NCBI RefSeq assembly: GCF_014841215.1
Contig: NZ_JACYTR010000017.1
Span: forward strand, 1-64,000
Reading direction: 5' to 3'
From: Pseudomarimonas arenosa
GTDB taxonomy: Bacteria > Pseudomonadota > Gammaproteobacteria > Xanthomonadales > Xanthomonadaceae
DNA length: 64,000 bases
The position numbers and the translations under genes were made by a program. A model generated the notes under the pieces. The model was not told the DNA's origin, ran no database searches, and saw only the letters and a program-made list of their open reading frames with translations. Shown one piece after another: positions 41,721 to 53,365 of the stretch (within the stretch, counting starts at the first letter, position 1; each line of letters begins with the position of its first letter).

Positions 41721-42722
41721 ATGAACAAGTTGTTTGGAGCGGTGGTTCTTGGGCTGGTCAGCGGCGCTGCCGTGGCCGGAGACTACTTGCCGATGAGCGG
41801 CGCCGATGTGGCCCGATTCTCGACCGCAGCTCAGACGGTCGCTAGCCACGAAGCCCGCGTTCTGGGTACCGAGGGCAGCAACTGGAAGCTGCTCAGCGAT
41901 TTCCTCGGCCTGGGCGAGACCTGGGTGTGGACCGCCGCCGGCGATGAAGACGTATGGATCTTCAATGCCAACCAGAATCGCAGCTATCGCATGGCCAATT
42001 TCGATGCCGCCGTCGGTACGCGTTGGAGCCTGCGCCTCGGCCCGTGCAACAACTCGGCCAAGCTGGCGCAGCGCGGTGAAACCATCAGCACCCAGGCTGG
42101 CAGCTTTGCCAATACCACCCGTCTCGACTTCACCTCCAGTTGCGCTGACGCTGGCGTCGGCAGCGCCTGGTTTGCGCCGGGCGTGGGGCTGGTAAAGTGG
42201 AGCGAGGCAAGCATTGCCGGACCTCGGGAGTTCAGTCTGATGGAAGCTGAAATCGGCGGGCAGCACTACGGTGCGACCTCCAGCGCCACCGTGGGCCTGG
42301 AGCTGACTGCGCGCTTCCCTGGGCCGCGTGTGCTGTCCAATGTCACGCCGAGCGTGCCGGTCTACCTCGAATTGACCAATGCCAGCGAGGCACCGATTGA
42401 TCTGCATTTCGGCAGCTCGCAGCACTTCGAGATCAGCCTGCTCAGCGCCGAAGGCGACGTGCTGAATACCTGGGGCGCCAATCGCCGCTTCGCCCAGTTC
42501 ATGAACACCTTGAGCATTGCTCCGGGTGCCAGCGAAGTGTTCGGTGGTGAGATTGATCTGGTGTCGCTGGAGAATGGTCAGGCGCTGGACGTCGGCACCT
42601 ACACCCTGCGCATCGAGATCAAGGGCCACAACACGCCTGAGGCCAGCGCCTTCACCCAGGGCTCGCCGTTTGCCATGGAAGCCCCGATCTATGTCGATCG
42701 GCGGATGAGCATCGGCAACTGA
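41721..42722 (+). CDS. Exported protein with a BsuPI-like C-terminal domain
   Basis: 333 aa. Signal peptide MNKLFGAVVLGLVSGAAVAG. Residues ~20-180 form a domain of unknown type with WTAAGDEDVWIFNANQNRS, two Cys pairs (GPCNNS, SSCADAG) and an AWFAPGVGLVKWSE phrase. That phrase is typical of proteins in which a metal- or ligand-free beta-sheet domain reports as 'APGVGLVK'. Residues ~215-305 resemble the BsuPI (intracellular proteinase inhibitor) beta-sandwich: VPVYLELTNASEAPIDLHFG, FEISLLSAEGDVLNTWG, LDVGTYTLRIEIKG. A GGAG Shine-Dalgarno precedes ATG 41721. Likely periplasmic or secreted; role unknown. Its upstream region has a three-site palindrome cluster. Confidence 0.7.
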   Translation: MNKLFGAVVLGLVSGAAVAGDYLPMSGADVARFSTAAQTVASHEARVLGTEGSNWKLLSDFLGLGETWVWTAAGDEDVWIFNANQNRSYRMANFDAAVGTRWSLRLGPCNNSAKLAQRGETISTQAGSFANTTRLDFTSSCADAGVGSAWFAPGVGLVKWSEASIAGPREFSLMEAEIGGQHYGATSSATVGLELTARFPGPRVLSNVTPSVPVYLELTNASEAPIDLHFGSSQHFEISLLSAEGDVLNTWGANRRFAQFMNTLSIAPGASEVFGGEIDLVSLENGQALDVGTYTLRIEIKGHNTPEASAFTQGSPFAMEAPIYVDRRMSIGN

Positions 42723-43337
42723 TCGTTGTTCGAGTCTGAGCTGACTGTTTCGCTCCCCTAACAGGTTGCTGAGGCCTCCAACCTGGAGGTTTTCAGCGCA
42801 ACCCTTCGACAAGCTCAGGGACCGCCGTTCGGCAGGCTCACGGCAAGCCGATCGGGGCAAGGCCGCGCCACCCATGCCGGAAATCAACCACTTGCGTGTT
42901 CGATTTCCGCGCGCGCCGTGGCGCGCAAAATCAGGCTGCTGAAATGAGTCTCAGCAGCCTGCTAAGCGCGACGCGGTGAAGCATGGCCCAAGGATGGGTC
43001 GTGCTTCACCGCGTTTGTGTTGTCACGCTAGGCGGGTATCCCCAAAAGCCCTACGGTGAGGAGTCTTGGCGAAATGGGGGCAAGTCCGACAAGTGATTCG
43101 GCAACTTGAGGTCTGAACATACTGTTCGACTTCAAGCCCCGCTCGAACGGTACCGTTCGACAGGCTCACGGCAGGCATGCCCGTGCGCGCGGGCGCTTCA
43201 CAGCGCAAAGTCCTCGGTGAGGGCCGTGCCAGCGCCGAAAGATGGCGAACACTCTGTTATCTCAACACCATCGGTCGAAACTCTCGCCCCGCTTGGAATC
43301 GCCGGATCTTTCGGCGCGACCTCATGAAATATCCGGA
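42723..43337. other. Long intergenic region made of dispersed repeat elements
   Basis: No gene is supported in these 615 bp. From left to right: CCCTTCGACAAGCTCAGGG (about 42803) with CGTTCGGCAGGCTCACGGC (about 42827), a GCGCGC-CGTG-GCGCGC dyad (42911-42926), the AGGCTGCTGA hairpin (42933-42960), a second CGTTCGACAGGCTCACGGC copy (about 43150), and the 125-bp repeat copy 2 (43217-43342). It looks like an accumulation site for small repeats. Confidence 0.65.
42933..42960. repeat. AGGCTGCTGA hairpin, copy 2
   Basis: AGGCTGCTGA and TCAGCAGCCT form a perfect 10-bp stem with an 8-base loop. It is the same family as 345-380 and 44169-44194. Confidence 0.65.
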
Positions 43338-43342
43338 CTAAG
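43217..43342 (+). repeat. Dispersed intergenic repeat, copy 2
   Basis: It is almost identical to 69-195 (GTGAGGGCCGTGCCAGCGCC to CATGAAATATCCGGACTA). Its end overlaps the stop codon of the minus-strand gene at 43338, so the repeat abuts or has replaced the native 3' end of that gene. Confidence 0.7.
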
Positions 43343-44057
43343 GGGTCGGAGCCTCGCTGCAGCCGCTGACGGTCATGCTGTACGGGATGTACAACATCAG
43401 CTCCACCGGGCCGACGCGCTCCCACTCGATTCTGCTGTTCAGTCCTTCGAGCTCCACTGAGCAACCGCTGCCCATGCTGCGACGAAGGCGCTGTGAATCC
43501 TCGGCGATCGCCTCGATCAGCTCATAACGGTATCGCTCCGGGCGCTTCATGCCCAGGGCAGTCTCGGTATCCAGCTCGATCTCGGTTCTGCCCACCTTGA
43601 CTGAGCTGCGTACGAACTCGCGCAGGTCGGCGACGATCTGCAGGCCGTCCTTGGCCTCGGCGGGCAGCTCAAGCCGCAGGCGCAGCTTTACCCGGCTGAC
43701 ATCGGGGCGCTTGCTGTCGTCCAGCAGTTCCACTCGATGATTTTGGGCGTTCAAGGTGATCGAGTAGCCATCCTCGAAGATCAGGCTGTAGCGCTTTCCA
43801 CTGCGCGCCAGCAGCTTCTCGATGGTGCTGTGAATCTCCTGCTTCCTGCGTTCGGCATCGCGGCTGTCGTTGATCAGGCTGAAGCCTTGGGACAGGTAAT
43901 CGCCGTGCTTGGTGATGGCGATGGCTGGCGTGTGCAACAGGTCGCGGTAGCTGATCGAACTGCCGGTAACTTCAATCCGATCAAGCGTGCTGCTGTCGTC
44001 AGCGCCCGCGGTGAGCGGCAGGGCCAAGGCCAGCAGGGCGGCGGTGCAACGTTTCAT
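43338..44057 (-). CDS. Exported protein of unknown function
   Basis: 239 aa from ATG 44057, chosen because it opens into a signal peptide (MKRCTAALLALALPLTAGA). The frame extends upstream to 44210 without one. After DDSSTLDRIEVTGSSISYRD comes an alpha/beta region (GFSLINDSRDAERRKQEIHS, TIEKLLARSGKRYSLIF) vaguely like SIMPL/DUF541 periplasmic proteins. A charged helical stretch (VKLRLRLELPAEAKDGLQI) and a C-terminal beta segment with two Cys (GSGCSVELEG, MTVSGCSEAPTP), possibly a disulfide, follow. The stop codon lies at the edge of a dispersed repeat. Function is not assigned; SIMPL membership is a weak guess. Confidence 0.65.
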   Translation of the reverse strand: MKRCTAALLALALPLTAGADDSSTLDRIEVTGSSISYRDLLHTPAIAITKHGDYLSQGFSLINDSRDAERRKQEIHSTIEKLLARSGKRYSLIFEDGYSITLNAQNHRVELLDDSKRPDVSRVKLRLRLELPAEAKDGLQIVADLREFVRSSVKVGRTEIELDTETALGMKRPERYRYELIEAIAEDSQRLRRSMGSGCSVELEGLNSRIEWERVGPVELMLYIPYSMTVSGCSEAPTP

Positions 44058-44168
44058 TTGAGGTATCCGGTTGAAGGTCAGGTGGTAGCTTTGGCAGGCA
44101 GCTGCAATGAGGCTCATCATCCTGTTAAGCAGTCGGTGTGTGCCTCGCAGCTCAAGCGCGTTCCATCG

Positions 44169-44194
44169 GGCTGCTGAGACGCTTTTCAGCAGCC
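44169..44194. repeat. AGGCTGCTGA hairpin, copy 3, overlapping a stop codon
   Basis: GGCTGCTGA (44169-44177) and TCAGCAGCC (44186-44194) form a 9-bp stem. The TCA at 44186-44188 is the stop codon (TGA on the minus strand) of the REC-GGDEF gene, so the last residues of that protein are encoded by the repeat. It probably marks the 3' end of the minus-strand signalling operon. Confidence 0.65.
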
Positions 44195-45084
44195 TGATAA
44201 TTCGCTCCAATGCACACGATCGCGCCCTTGGCTCTTGGCCAGATAGAGCTGGCCATCGGCGGTTTCGAACAGATCATCGGGCACGCCGCCAGAGTGGCCG
44301 ATCACGGCGCTGACACCGCCAATGCTGCAGCTGATCTTCAGCTTGCCTTCGACGTGTGGAATGCGCAGCTTGCTGACCGCCAGGCGCAGTTCCTCGCAAC
44401 GCCGGCTGGCCTGCGCACGGTCGCACTGCGGCAACCAGATCACAAATTCCTCGCCGCCAAAGCGCGCCATCAGTTCGCCCTCATTCTGCTTGACCTCGTG
44501 CAAGGCGCCGGCCAACGCCTGCAACGCACGATCGCCCGCCGCATGACCGTAGCGGTCGTTGAACTGCTTGAAGTGATCCACATCAAGTACCGCCAGCGAA
44601 ACTGAGCTGCCGGGTGCATGCTTGGCTTTCAGGGTGTCTTCGAGTCGGCGTCGATTGGGCAACTCGGTCAATGGATCGAGCAGGGCGAAGCGTTCCAGTA
44701 AATGGCGCTGGCGCACCCACTGCATATGGTTGTTGACTCGCGCACGCACGATCGGCGGGTAGAACGGCTTGATGATGTAATCGGCCGCGCCGAGCAGCAG
44801 GCCGCGCTCCTCGTAGCTCTGGTCTTCCAGGGCGGTGATGAAAATGACCGGAATGTCGCGAGTGGCCGGTTCGGCTTTCAGCCCGCTCATGACTTCGTAG
44901 CCATTGACCTCGGGCATCACCACATCTAGCAGGATCAGGTCGGGCAGATGCTTTTGCGCCAGCGCCAGGGCCATCGGGCCGTTCTTGGCCAGAATGATGC
45001 GGTAGTTATCCTTGAACAATTCGTAGAGTACACGGCGATTGGCGCTGTGATCATCGACGATCAGGATCTGCTGCTGTGGCGCGC

Positions 45085-45088
<4 letters not shown>
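44186..45088 (-). CDS. REC-GGDEF diguanylate cyclase
   Basis: 300 aa from ATG 45088, which overlaps the stop of the hybrid-kinase gene (ATGA), indicating translational coupling. REC domain at ~5-125 ([43 protein letters not shown]). GGDEF domain at ~140-295: [33 protein letters not shown], active site [11 protein letters not shown]. There is no clear RxxD I-site five residues upstream (the segment reads [14 protein letters not shown]). It should synthesise c-di-GMP when phosphorylated. The natural phosphodonor is the HPt domain of the hybrid kinase encoded just upstream. The C-terminal SGC is encoded by a hairpin repeat. Confidence 0.9.
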
Positions 45089-48719
<3,631 letters not shown>

Positions 48720-48723
<4 letters not shown>

Positions 48724-48899
48724 GGGGTGTCGCCTCCGCCAGGGCAAGCCCGGCCGCGCAGCCAGCGCAGCGCGAGCTGATCAGCTCGGTTCCCCCTCAG
48801 CTTGCGCATCGTGTCGATACCGTTCGCCCGGAACCTCTTCATGATGCCCGAAATCAGCGCGTTGTGAAGCTGACACTGCTCCGCAGTGAACCTGTTCAC
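48720..48899 (-). CDS. Possible 59-aa protein coupled to the hybrid kinase
   Basis: A short frame starts at GTG 48899, 4 bases after a GGAGG Shine-Dalgarno, and ends at a TGA that overlaps the GTG start of the hybrid-kinase gene (GTGA). It encodes [40 protein letters not shown], then a basic tail; no signal or membrane segment. Its start lies ~30 bp after the kinase/cyclase fusion gene on the same strand. The tight junctions on both sides suggest either a real small protein or a leader that couples translation of the big kinase. No homolog is recognised. Confidence 0.4.
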
Positions 48900-48929
48900 T
48901 CGACCTCCGCAGGAACGATCGCCAGGCTG

Positions 48930-51212
48930 CTAAGGCGCGTTCGGCCCAGTCAGCGCCCGCCGATCCTCATCAGGAGGTCGGCGCCGGTTGCGATAGAGAA
49001 TGCTGCTGAACAACAGGCTGCCAAGCAAGGCTGCGGCCAGACCCTGATGAAAGGTGCGGTCGATCGGAGCCAGCTGGCTCTGGTAAATCGACGCCTGCAT
49101 GTCGATACCCAGCACCGCGTACACCTCGCCGGCCTCATCGAACAGCGGCACGTAGGCGGAAATGAACCGGCCCCAGCTGTCCTCGTAAGGATGCAGCGAA
49201 ACGATCGGTTGCTGGGTTTCGAACGCCGTGATCATGTCCTGGTTCGGATCGAGATATTCCTCCATCAGTTCAGAGGCGTTCTCAATGTCGTCTTCTGGCG
49301 TGCCGTCTAGAATGAAGTAGTAGCGGCCGTCGCGTCGGATCGTGGTGTAGAGGTAGGTGAGATCCTTCTGTTGAGCCAGCAGGCGCTGAAAGGTCTTGTC
49401 ATAGGCTTTCCAGGTCGGGTGCTCGATATCGATCAGCTCAGGCTGGTAGAACGACTTGTGTACCTCAGGATCGACAAACACGGTGACGCCTTCGGCAATG
49501 CTCAGCATGCGTGCACGAATGCCGGCGTCGACCAGATCGCGGCCGCGCTGGTGGGTATATAGCAGCACCAGGCCGACCGCCAGCAGCAAGGCCAGCCCCC
49601 ACAGCGCGCTGCGCAGCAGCTGCTGTCGATTGTGCCGGCGGCACTCAGCCAAACGCCGGGATCGCACCTGCTCGTGGCGTGCGGGGAGGGAACGCAGGGC
49701 GCTGGCCACCTCAGCTGCGCTGGCCGGCCGCCGGGCCGGATCGCCGTCCAGCAGGTGGGCGATATCGGATTGCAGCAGCGGGTCGTCGATATCGCGCTGC
49801 CAACCCAGGGCCAGCGGCTTGGTGGTGCCGGCGGCAAGTTGATAGAGCAGCACACCCAGGCTATAGAGATCGCTCTGCACGCTGGCTGGCTGGCCAGCCT
49901 GCAGTTCCGGTGCGACATACAGCTGGGAACCGCCAGTGGGCGTTTGGCCGTCGGCTTCGGTCAGGCCGGCGCAGGTGATGCCGCGTTCGAGCAGACGCTG
50001 GCGCTCGGTGACCTGGCCGATGCCAAAGTCTGTCAGCACCGCCTGTAGCGGCCGACCATCCTGGGTCTGGCGTACCAGCACATTGCCCGGTTTGATGTCC
50101 TTGTGCAGAACCCCGGCAGAATGCGCTGCGTGCAGTGCCTCGGCCACCTGAATAGCGATTTCGAGCCGGATCTCGAAAGGTATTTCCAGCATGCCGCCGG
50201 CCTTGTCGGCGAACTGCAGCAGATCGCCGCCTTCGATGTACTCACATTCGAGGTAGAACGGTGCGTGGTCGAATTGCCAGTCGAGAATGCGCACGATATC
50301 GTCGCGCTCGCCCAATACATCGCGCAGCAGGCGCAGCACCGTGACTTCGCGCTGCAGGGAGCGCAGTCGCTCGGCATCGTGACAGAACTTGAACACACGC
50401 AACGTGCGTTGATCTGCGTGTTCGGCGAGCCAGACTTCGCCAAAGCCGCCGCTGCCCAAAAGGTGCTGCAACCGCCACTGCGGCCGTCCCGGCAGACCGA
50501 CCTGATGTGCCGGCCGCCAGCCCAGGGTGCTGGCCTCGTCGGCGTCGATCTCGCGCAAGGCCTTTTCGCTGTCGGGCGGGGGCCGCAGGGGAGACTCATC
50601 GACGATGCCGACCTCGAATACTGCGATCAGCTCGTCGATGCCCTTGAAGCGATAGCGGCCATGTGCGCACCAGGCCAGATCAAGCATCGGCAGTGGATTG
50701 CGCAGCTGGGCCTCCTGGAAGGCGGTAACACCGAGCAGGGTCTGCCCGGGGCGGGCCAGATGCATCAGTCGCGCCGCCACCACTTTAACTCGTCCTTCCA
50801 CCTCAAGTTGTTTGGCCCCGCGGGCGATGTCATCGGCTGGATTGGCGTGCAGCAGCAGGGTGCCGCCCTCGATGCCGATACGCGCTCGCAACTGTTCGCC
50901 ACTCTGGACAGACAGCGATCGCAGTGCTGTGTGGTAGCGAATGGCGAAGGCCAGCGCCCGCTCGGCGTGCTCGAACAGCACCAGAAAGCCATCTGACTTG
51001 TCGATTTCCACGCCCTGTTCGGCGTCGATCAGATCGCGGGTCAGTCGATCGTGCTGGCCGAACAGCTCAGCGGCGGCCTGATCACCGAGTTTGTCCAGCA
51101 GGCGAGTGCTGTCGGCCAGATCGGTGACCACGACCACGGCCAGACGTTGCTGCGGCAGCCGGGAATCGGTTGCCGTAACAGGTGTGCTCCAGACCGGTGA
51201 GCGTGGCGCCAT
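48930..51212 (-). CDS. Cyclase-domain / Ser-Thr protein kinase / membrane sensor fusion
   Basis: 760 aa. Residues ~22-195 are a class III nucleotidyl-cyclase-like domain (VVVVTDLADSTRLLDKLGDQ, EIDKSDGFLVLFEHAERAL, FKGIDELIAVFEVG) with metal-binding Asp in TDLADST and SDGF. Residues ~240-505 are a Hanks-type kinase (P-loop LGSGGFGEVWLAEH; catalytic HKDIKPGNVLV; DFG in LTDFGIGQ; APELQAG). Two membrane helices (LLRSALWGLALLLAVGLVLL and GLAAALLGSLLFSSIL) flank a periplasmic Cache-like sensor, ~545-715 (FQRLLAQQKDLTYLYTTIRR). Cyclase domains with one or more changed residues may only regulate; here the Asp residues are present. It heads an operon with the hybrid kinase and REC-GGDEF. Confidence 0.85.
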   Translation of the reverse strand: MAPRSPVWSTPVTATDSRLPQQRLAVVVVTDLADSTRLLDKLGDQAAAELFGQHDRLTRDLIDAEQGVEIDKSDGFLVLFEHAERALAFAIRYHTALRSLSVQSGEQLRARIGIEGGTLLLHANPADDIARGAKQLEVEGRVKVVAARLMHLARPGQTLLGVTAFQEAQLRNPLPMLDLAWCAHGRYRFKGIDELIAVFEVGIVDESPLRPPPDSEKALREIDADEASTLGWRPAHQVGLPGRPQWRLQHLLGSGGFGEVWLAEHADQRTLRVFKFCHDAERLRSLQREVTVLRLLRDVLGERDDIVRILDWQFDHAPFYLECEYIEGGDLLQFADKAGGMLEIPFEIRLEIAIQVAEALHAAHSAGVLHKDIKPGNVLVRQTQDGRPLQAVLTDFGIGQVTERQRLLERGITCAGLTEADGQTPTGGSQLYVAPELQAGQPASVQSDLYSLGVLLYQLAAGTTKPLALGWQRDIDDPLLQSDIAHLLDGDPARRPASAAEVASALRSLPARHEQVRSRRLAECRRHNRQQLLRSALWGLALLLAVGLVLLYTHQRGRDLVDAGIRARMLSIAEGVTVFVDPEVHKSFYQPELIDIEHPTWKAYDKTFQRLLAQQKDLTYLYTTIRRDGRYYFILDGTPEDDIENASELMEEYLDPNQDMITAFETQQPIVSLHPYEDSWGRFISAYVPLFDEAGEVYAVLGIDMQASIYQSQLAPIDRTFHQGLAAALLGSLLFSSILYRNRRRPPDEDRRALTGPNAP

Positions 51213-51342
51213 GGTCGGAGTATTTCAGACCGCTGGCCGGGCTGCCATTCTATTGCGCCGGGCAAGTAATGGCGCCGACCAGCGGCGCGCTGCATCCGTC
51301 ATCGGGGCCGACCCGATCCAGGCCGGCCCGGTGCTTAACGCC

Positions 51343-52221
51343 TCAGTGCTGGGCTGCCAGCTTGGCCGGTCGACCCAAGACCGCATTGAGCCAGCGCGAG
51401 TAGCTCTGCTGGGCATCGGCAAAGCCCAGGGCATTGCCATGGCCGGCGCCCTTCACCACCAGGAGTTCCGCTGAGTAACCGGCTTGCCGGGCTGCTTCAT
51501 ACAGTCGCTGCGACAGCACTGGCTTGGTTTGCGTGTCCTTGCTGCCGACAATCACCAGCAGCGGGGCACTCTGATGCTTGACCGCATACAAGGCGCCCTG
51601 GCCGCGCAGCGACTCGGCCAGCTCGATGCGCACGAAGGGCTTGGCATACCAGGGCATGATGGTGTCAGCCCACTGCTCCGAGGTGGTGGCGCTGCCCTCC
51701 AGCACCAGACCGGCCACTGGTCGATGCAAGGCTACATAGCTGGCCTTCATGCTGCCCATCGACATGCCATGCACGACCAGCTGTTCCGCCGCGATGCCGA
51801 GCTCATGGCGGGCGAAGTCGTAGGCGGCGAGACCGTCGTGATAGTGGGCCAGCAGGCTCGCAGTCCCCGCTGAGCGGCCATTGCCGCGATGGTCGGTCAT
51901 CAGCAGGTTGACCTGCATGTCAGCGGTTTCCTTGACCAGCATCGGCAACTCGCGGCTGACCCGACTGACATTGCCACCGAAGTACAGCACGGTCGGAAAG
52001 CTCGGGTCGCGGATCACCTGGGCGGCGTGCAGCAGGGTGCCGTCGTGAGCGCTGATCTGGTGGATCCGCAGCTGAAAGTCCTGGCCGGCCAGGCTGGTCT
52101 CGATGGTTGGTGCGTCGGTGGGGTCGGGGGTCTTCGGCAGCAGATCCTTATCGGCAATCGAGAGGGTCTTGCAGCCAGCGCCGAGCAGGAGCAGGGCGCA
52201 CAGTGAAAAAGTGCGCAGCAT
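51343..52221 (-). CDS. Lipoprotein alpha/beta hydrolase
   Basis: 292 aa from ATG 52221, chosen for the lipoprotein signal MLRTFSLCALLLLGAGC with lipobox LGAGC; the longer frame would bury it. Alpha/beta hydrolase core: TVLYFGGNVSRVSRELPML, DHRGNGRSAGT, nucleophile HGMSMGSMKAS, Asp in VIVGSKDTQTKP and His in KGAGHGNALG. The pattern is that of BAAT/abhydrolase esterases of unknown substrate (similar to DUF of 'alpha/beta hydrolase with tagged lipobox'). It follows dusB on the same strand with a 52-bp gap. Anchored to the inner face of the outer membrane or to the inner membrane; not predicted further. Confidence 0.8.
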   Translation of the reverse strand: MLRTFSLCALLLLGAGCKTLSIADKDLLPKTPDPTDAPTIETSLAGQDFQLRIHQISAHDGTLLHAAQVIRDPSFPTVLYFGGNVSRVSRELPMLVKETADMQVNLLMTDHRGNGRSAGTASLLAHYHDGLAAYDFARHELGIAAEQLVVHGMSMGSMKASYVALHRPVAGLVLEGSATTSEQWADTIMPWYAKPFVRIELAESLRGQGALYAVKHQSAPLLVIVGSKDTQTKPVLSQRLYEAARQAGYSAELLVVKGAGHGNALGFADAQQSYSRWLNAVLGRPAKLAAQH

Positions 52222-52273
52222 GGCGATGCGCGAGGGGGCGGCGAGTTTCAAGTGTGAAATTCCAGTGAGCCGC

Positions 52274-53275
52274 TCAGGCGGCGCGGCGATCTTCGCTGTA
52301 GCCGGCGCCGGCAATCAAGTGCTCGAAATACTCGGCGGTCAGCTGGCGTTGCTCGGCGGCATTCTCGGCTCGGTTCACCACCTGCCGGAACGCAGCGTTC
52401 TGCGGTCGCTCCTTGGCGTACCAGCCGAGGTGCTTGCGCGCGATGCGCACCCCGTGCTGCTCGCCGTAGAAGGCGTACAGGGCGTCCAGATGACCTAGCA
52501 GGAGGGCGCCGACCTCGGCCGCGGACGGTTCCGGCAACTGCTCGCCGGTCGCCAGATAGTGGGCAATCTCGCGGAAGATCCACGGCCGGCCCTGGGCGCC
52601 ACGGCCGATCATCAGGGCGTCAGCGCCGGTCTGGCGCAGCACCTCAGCGGCCTTCTCAGGGCCGACGATATCGCCATTGGCCAGCACCGGAATGCTGAGC
52701 GCTTGCTTGATCGCAGCGATGGTGTCGTACTCGGCCTCGCCGCTGTACTGCTGATCGCGGGTACGTCCATGCACGGCCAGCGCGGCGACGCCGCTGTCCT
52801 CGGCAATTCTGGCAATGGCCAGGCCATTCTTGTTGTCGCGATTCCAGCCGATGCGGATCTTCAAGGTCACCGGCACCTCGACTGCCTGTACCACGGCACG
52901 GCAGATTCGCCCGACCAGGGCTTCATCCTGCAGCAGCGCAGACCCGGCCCAGACATTGCAGACCTTCTTTGCCGGGCAGCCCATATTGATATCGATGATC
53001 TGCGCGCCGTGCTCGACATTGAACCGTGCCGCTTCGGCCAAGACCGCAGGATCGGCGCCGGCGATCTGCACCCCGATCGGTTCGGGCTCGCCGGCGTGAT
53101 CCATCCGCCACTGACTCTTGCGCGTTTTCCACAGCCGCGGATCGGCAGTGGTCATCTCCGACACCGCATAGCCGGCGCCCAGCCGCTTGCACAACAGGCG
53201 AAACGGCTTGTCGGTGACCCCGGCCATCGGGGCCAGCACCAGCGGCGGATCGATACGATAGGGGCCGATGTTCAT
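52274..53275 (-). CDS. dusB: tRNA-dihydrouridine synthase B
   Basis: 333 aa, the usual length. An FMN-dependent TIM-barrel enzyme that reduces uridine in the tRNA D-loop (U17 in E. coli) using NADPH. Clear signatures: LAPMAGVTDKPFRLLCKRLG, the catalytic Cys in NMGCPAKKVC, VTLKIRIGW, LAVHGRTRDQQYSGEA, IPVLANGDIVGPEKA, and GADALMIGRGAQGRPWIF. In many gammaproteobacteria fis follows dusB; here the next gene on the same strand is a lipoprotein hydrolase and no fis is in the window. Confidence 0.95.
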   Translation of the reverse strand: MNIGPYRIDPPLVLAPMAGVTDKPFRLLCKRLGAGYAVSEMTTADPRLWKTRKSQWRMDHAGEPEPIGVQIAGADPAVLAEAARFNVEHGAQIIDINMGCPAKKVCNVWAGSALLQDEALVGRICRAVVQAVEVPVTLKIRIGWNRDNKNGLAIARIAEDSGVAALAVHGRTRDQQYSGEAEYDTIAAIKQALSIPVLANGDIVGPEKAAEVLRQTGADALMIGRGAQGRPWIFREIAHYLATGEQLPEPSAAEVGALLLGHLDALYAFYGEQHGVRIARKHLGWYAKERPQNAAFRQVVNRAENAAEQRQLTAEYFEHLIAGAGYSEDRRAA

Positions 53276-53365
53276 CGCAGGTAGTCTACCGGGGCGGCAA
53301 GATCAGGGCTCGCGCTGGCCGGCGCGGCGCGGCAGTATCGAAGAAGCTCGGGCGGGAGGCAACGA

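Noticed and set aside
43106-43327. Open frame of ~73 codons across dispersed repeat copy 2, matching the frame at 3-179
   Set aside because: Within the shared repeat most base differences between the copies change amino acids, and the frame upstream of the repeat is unrelated in the two places, so protein selection is unlikely.
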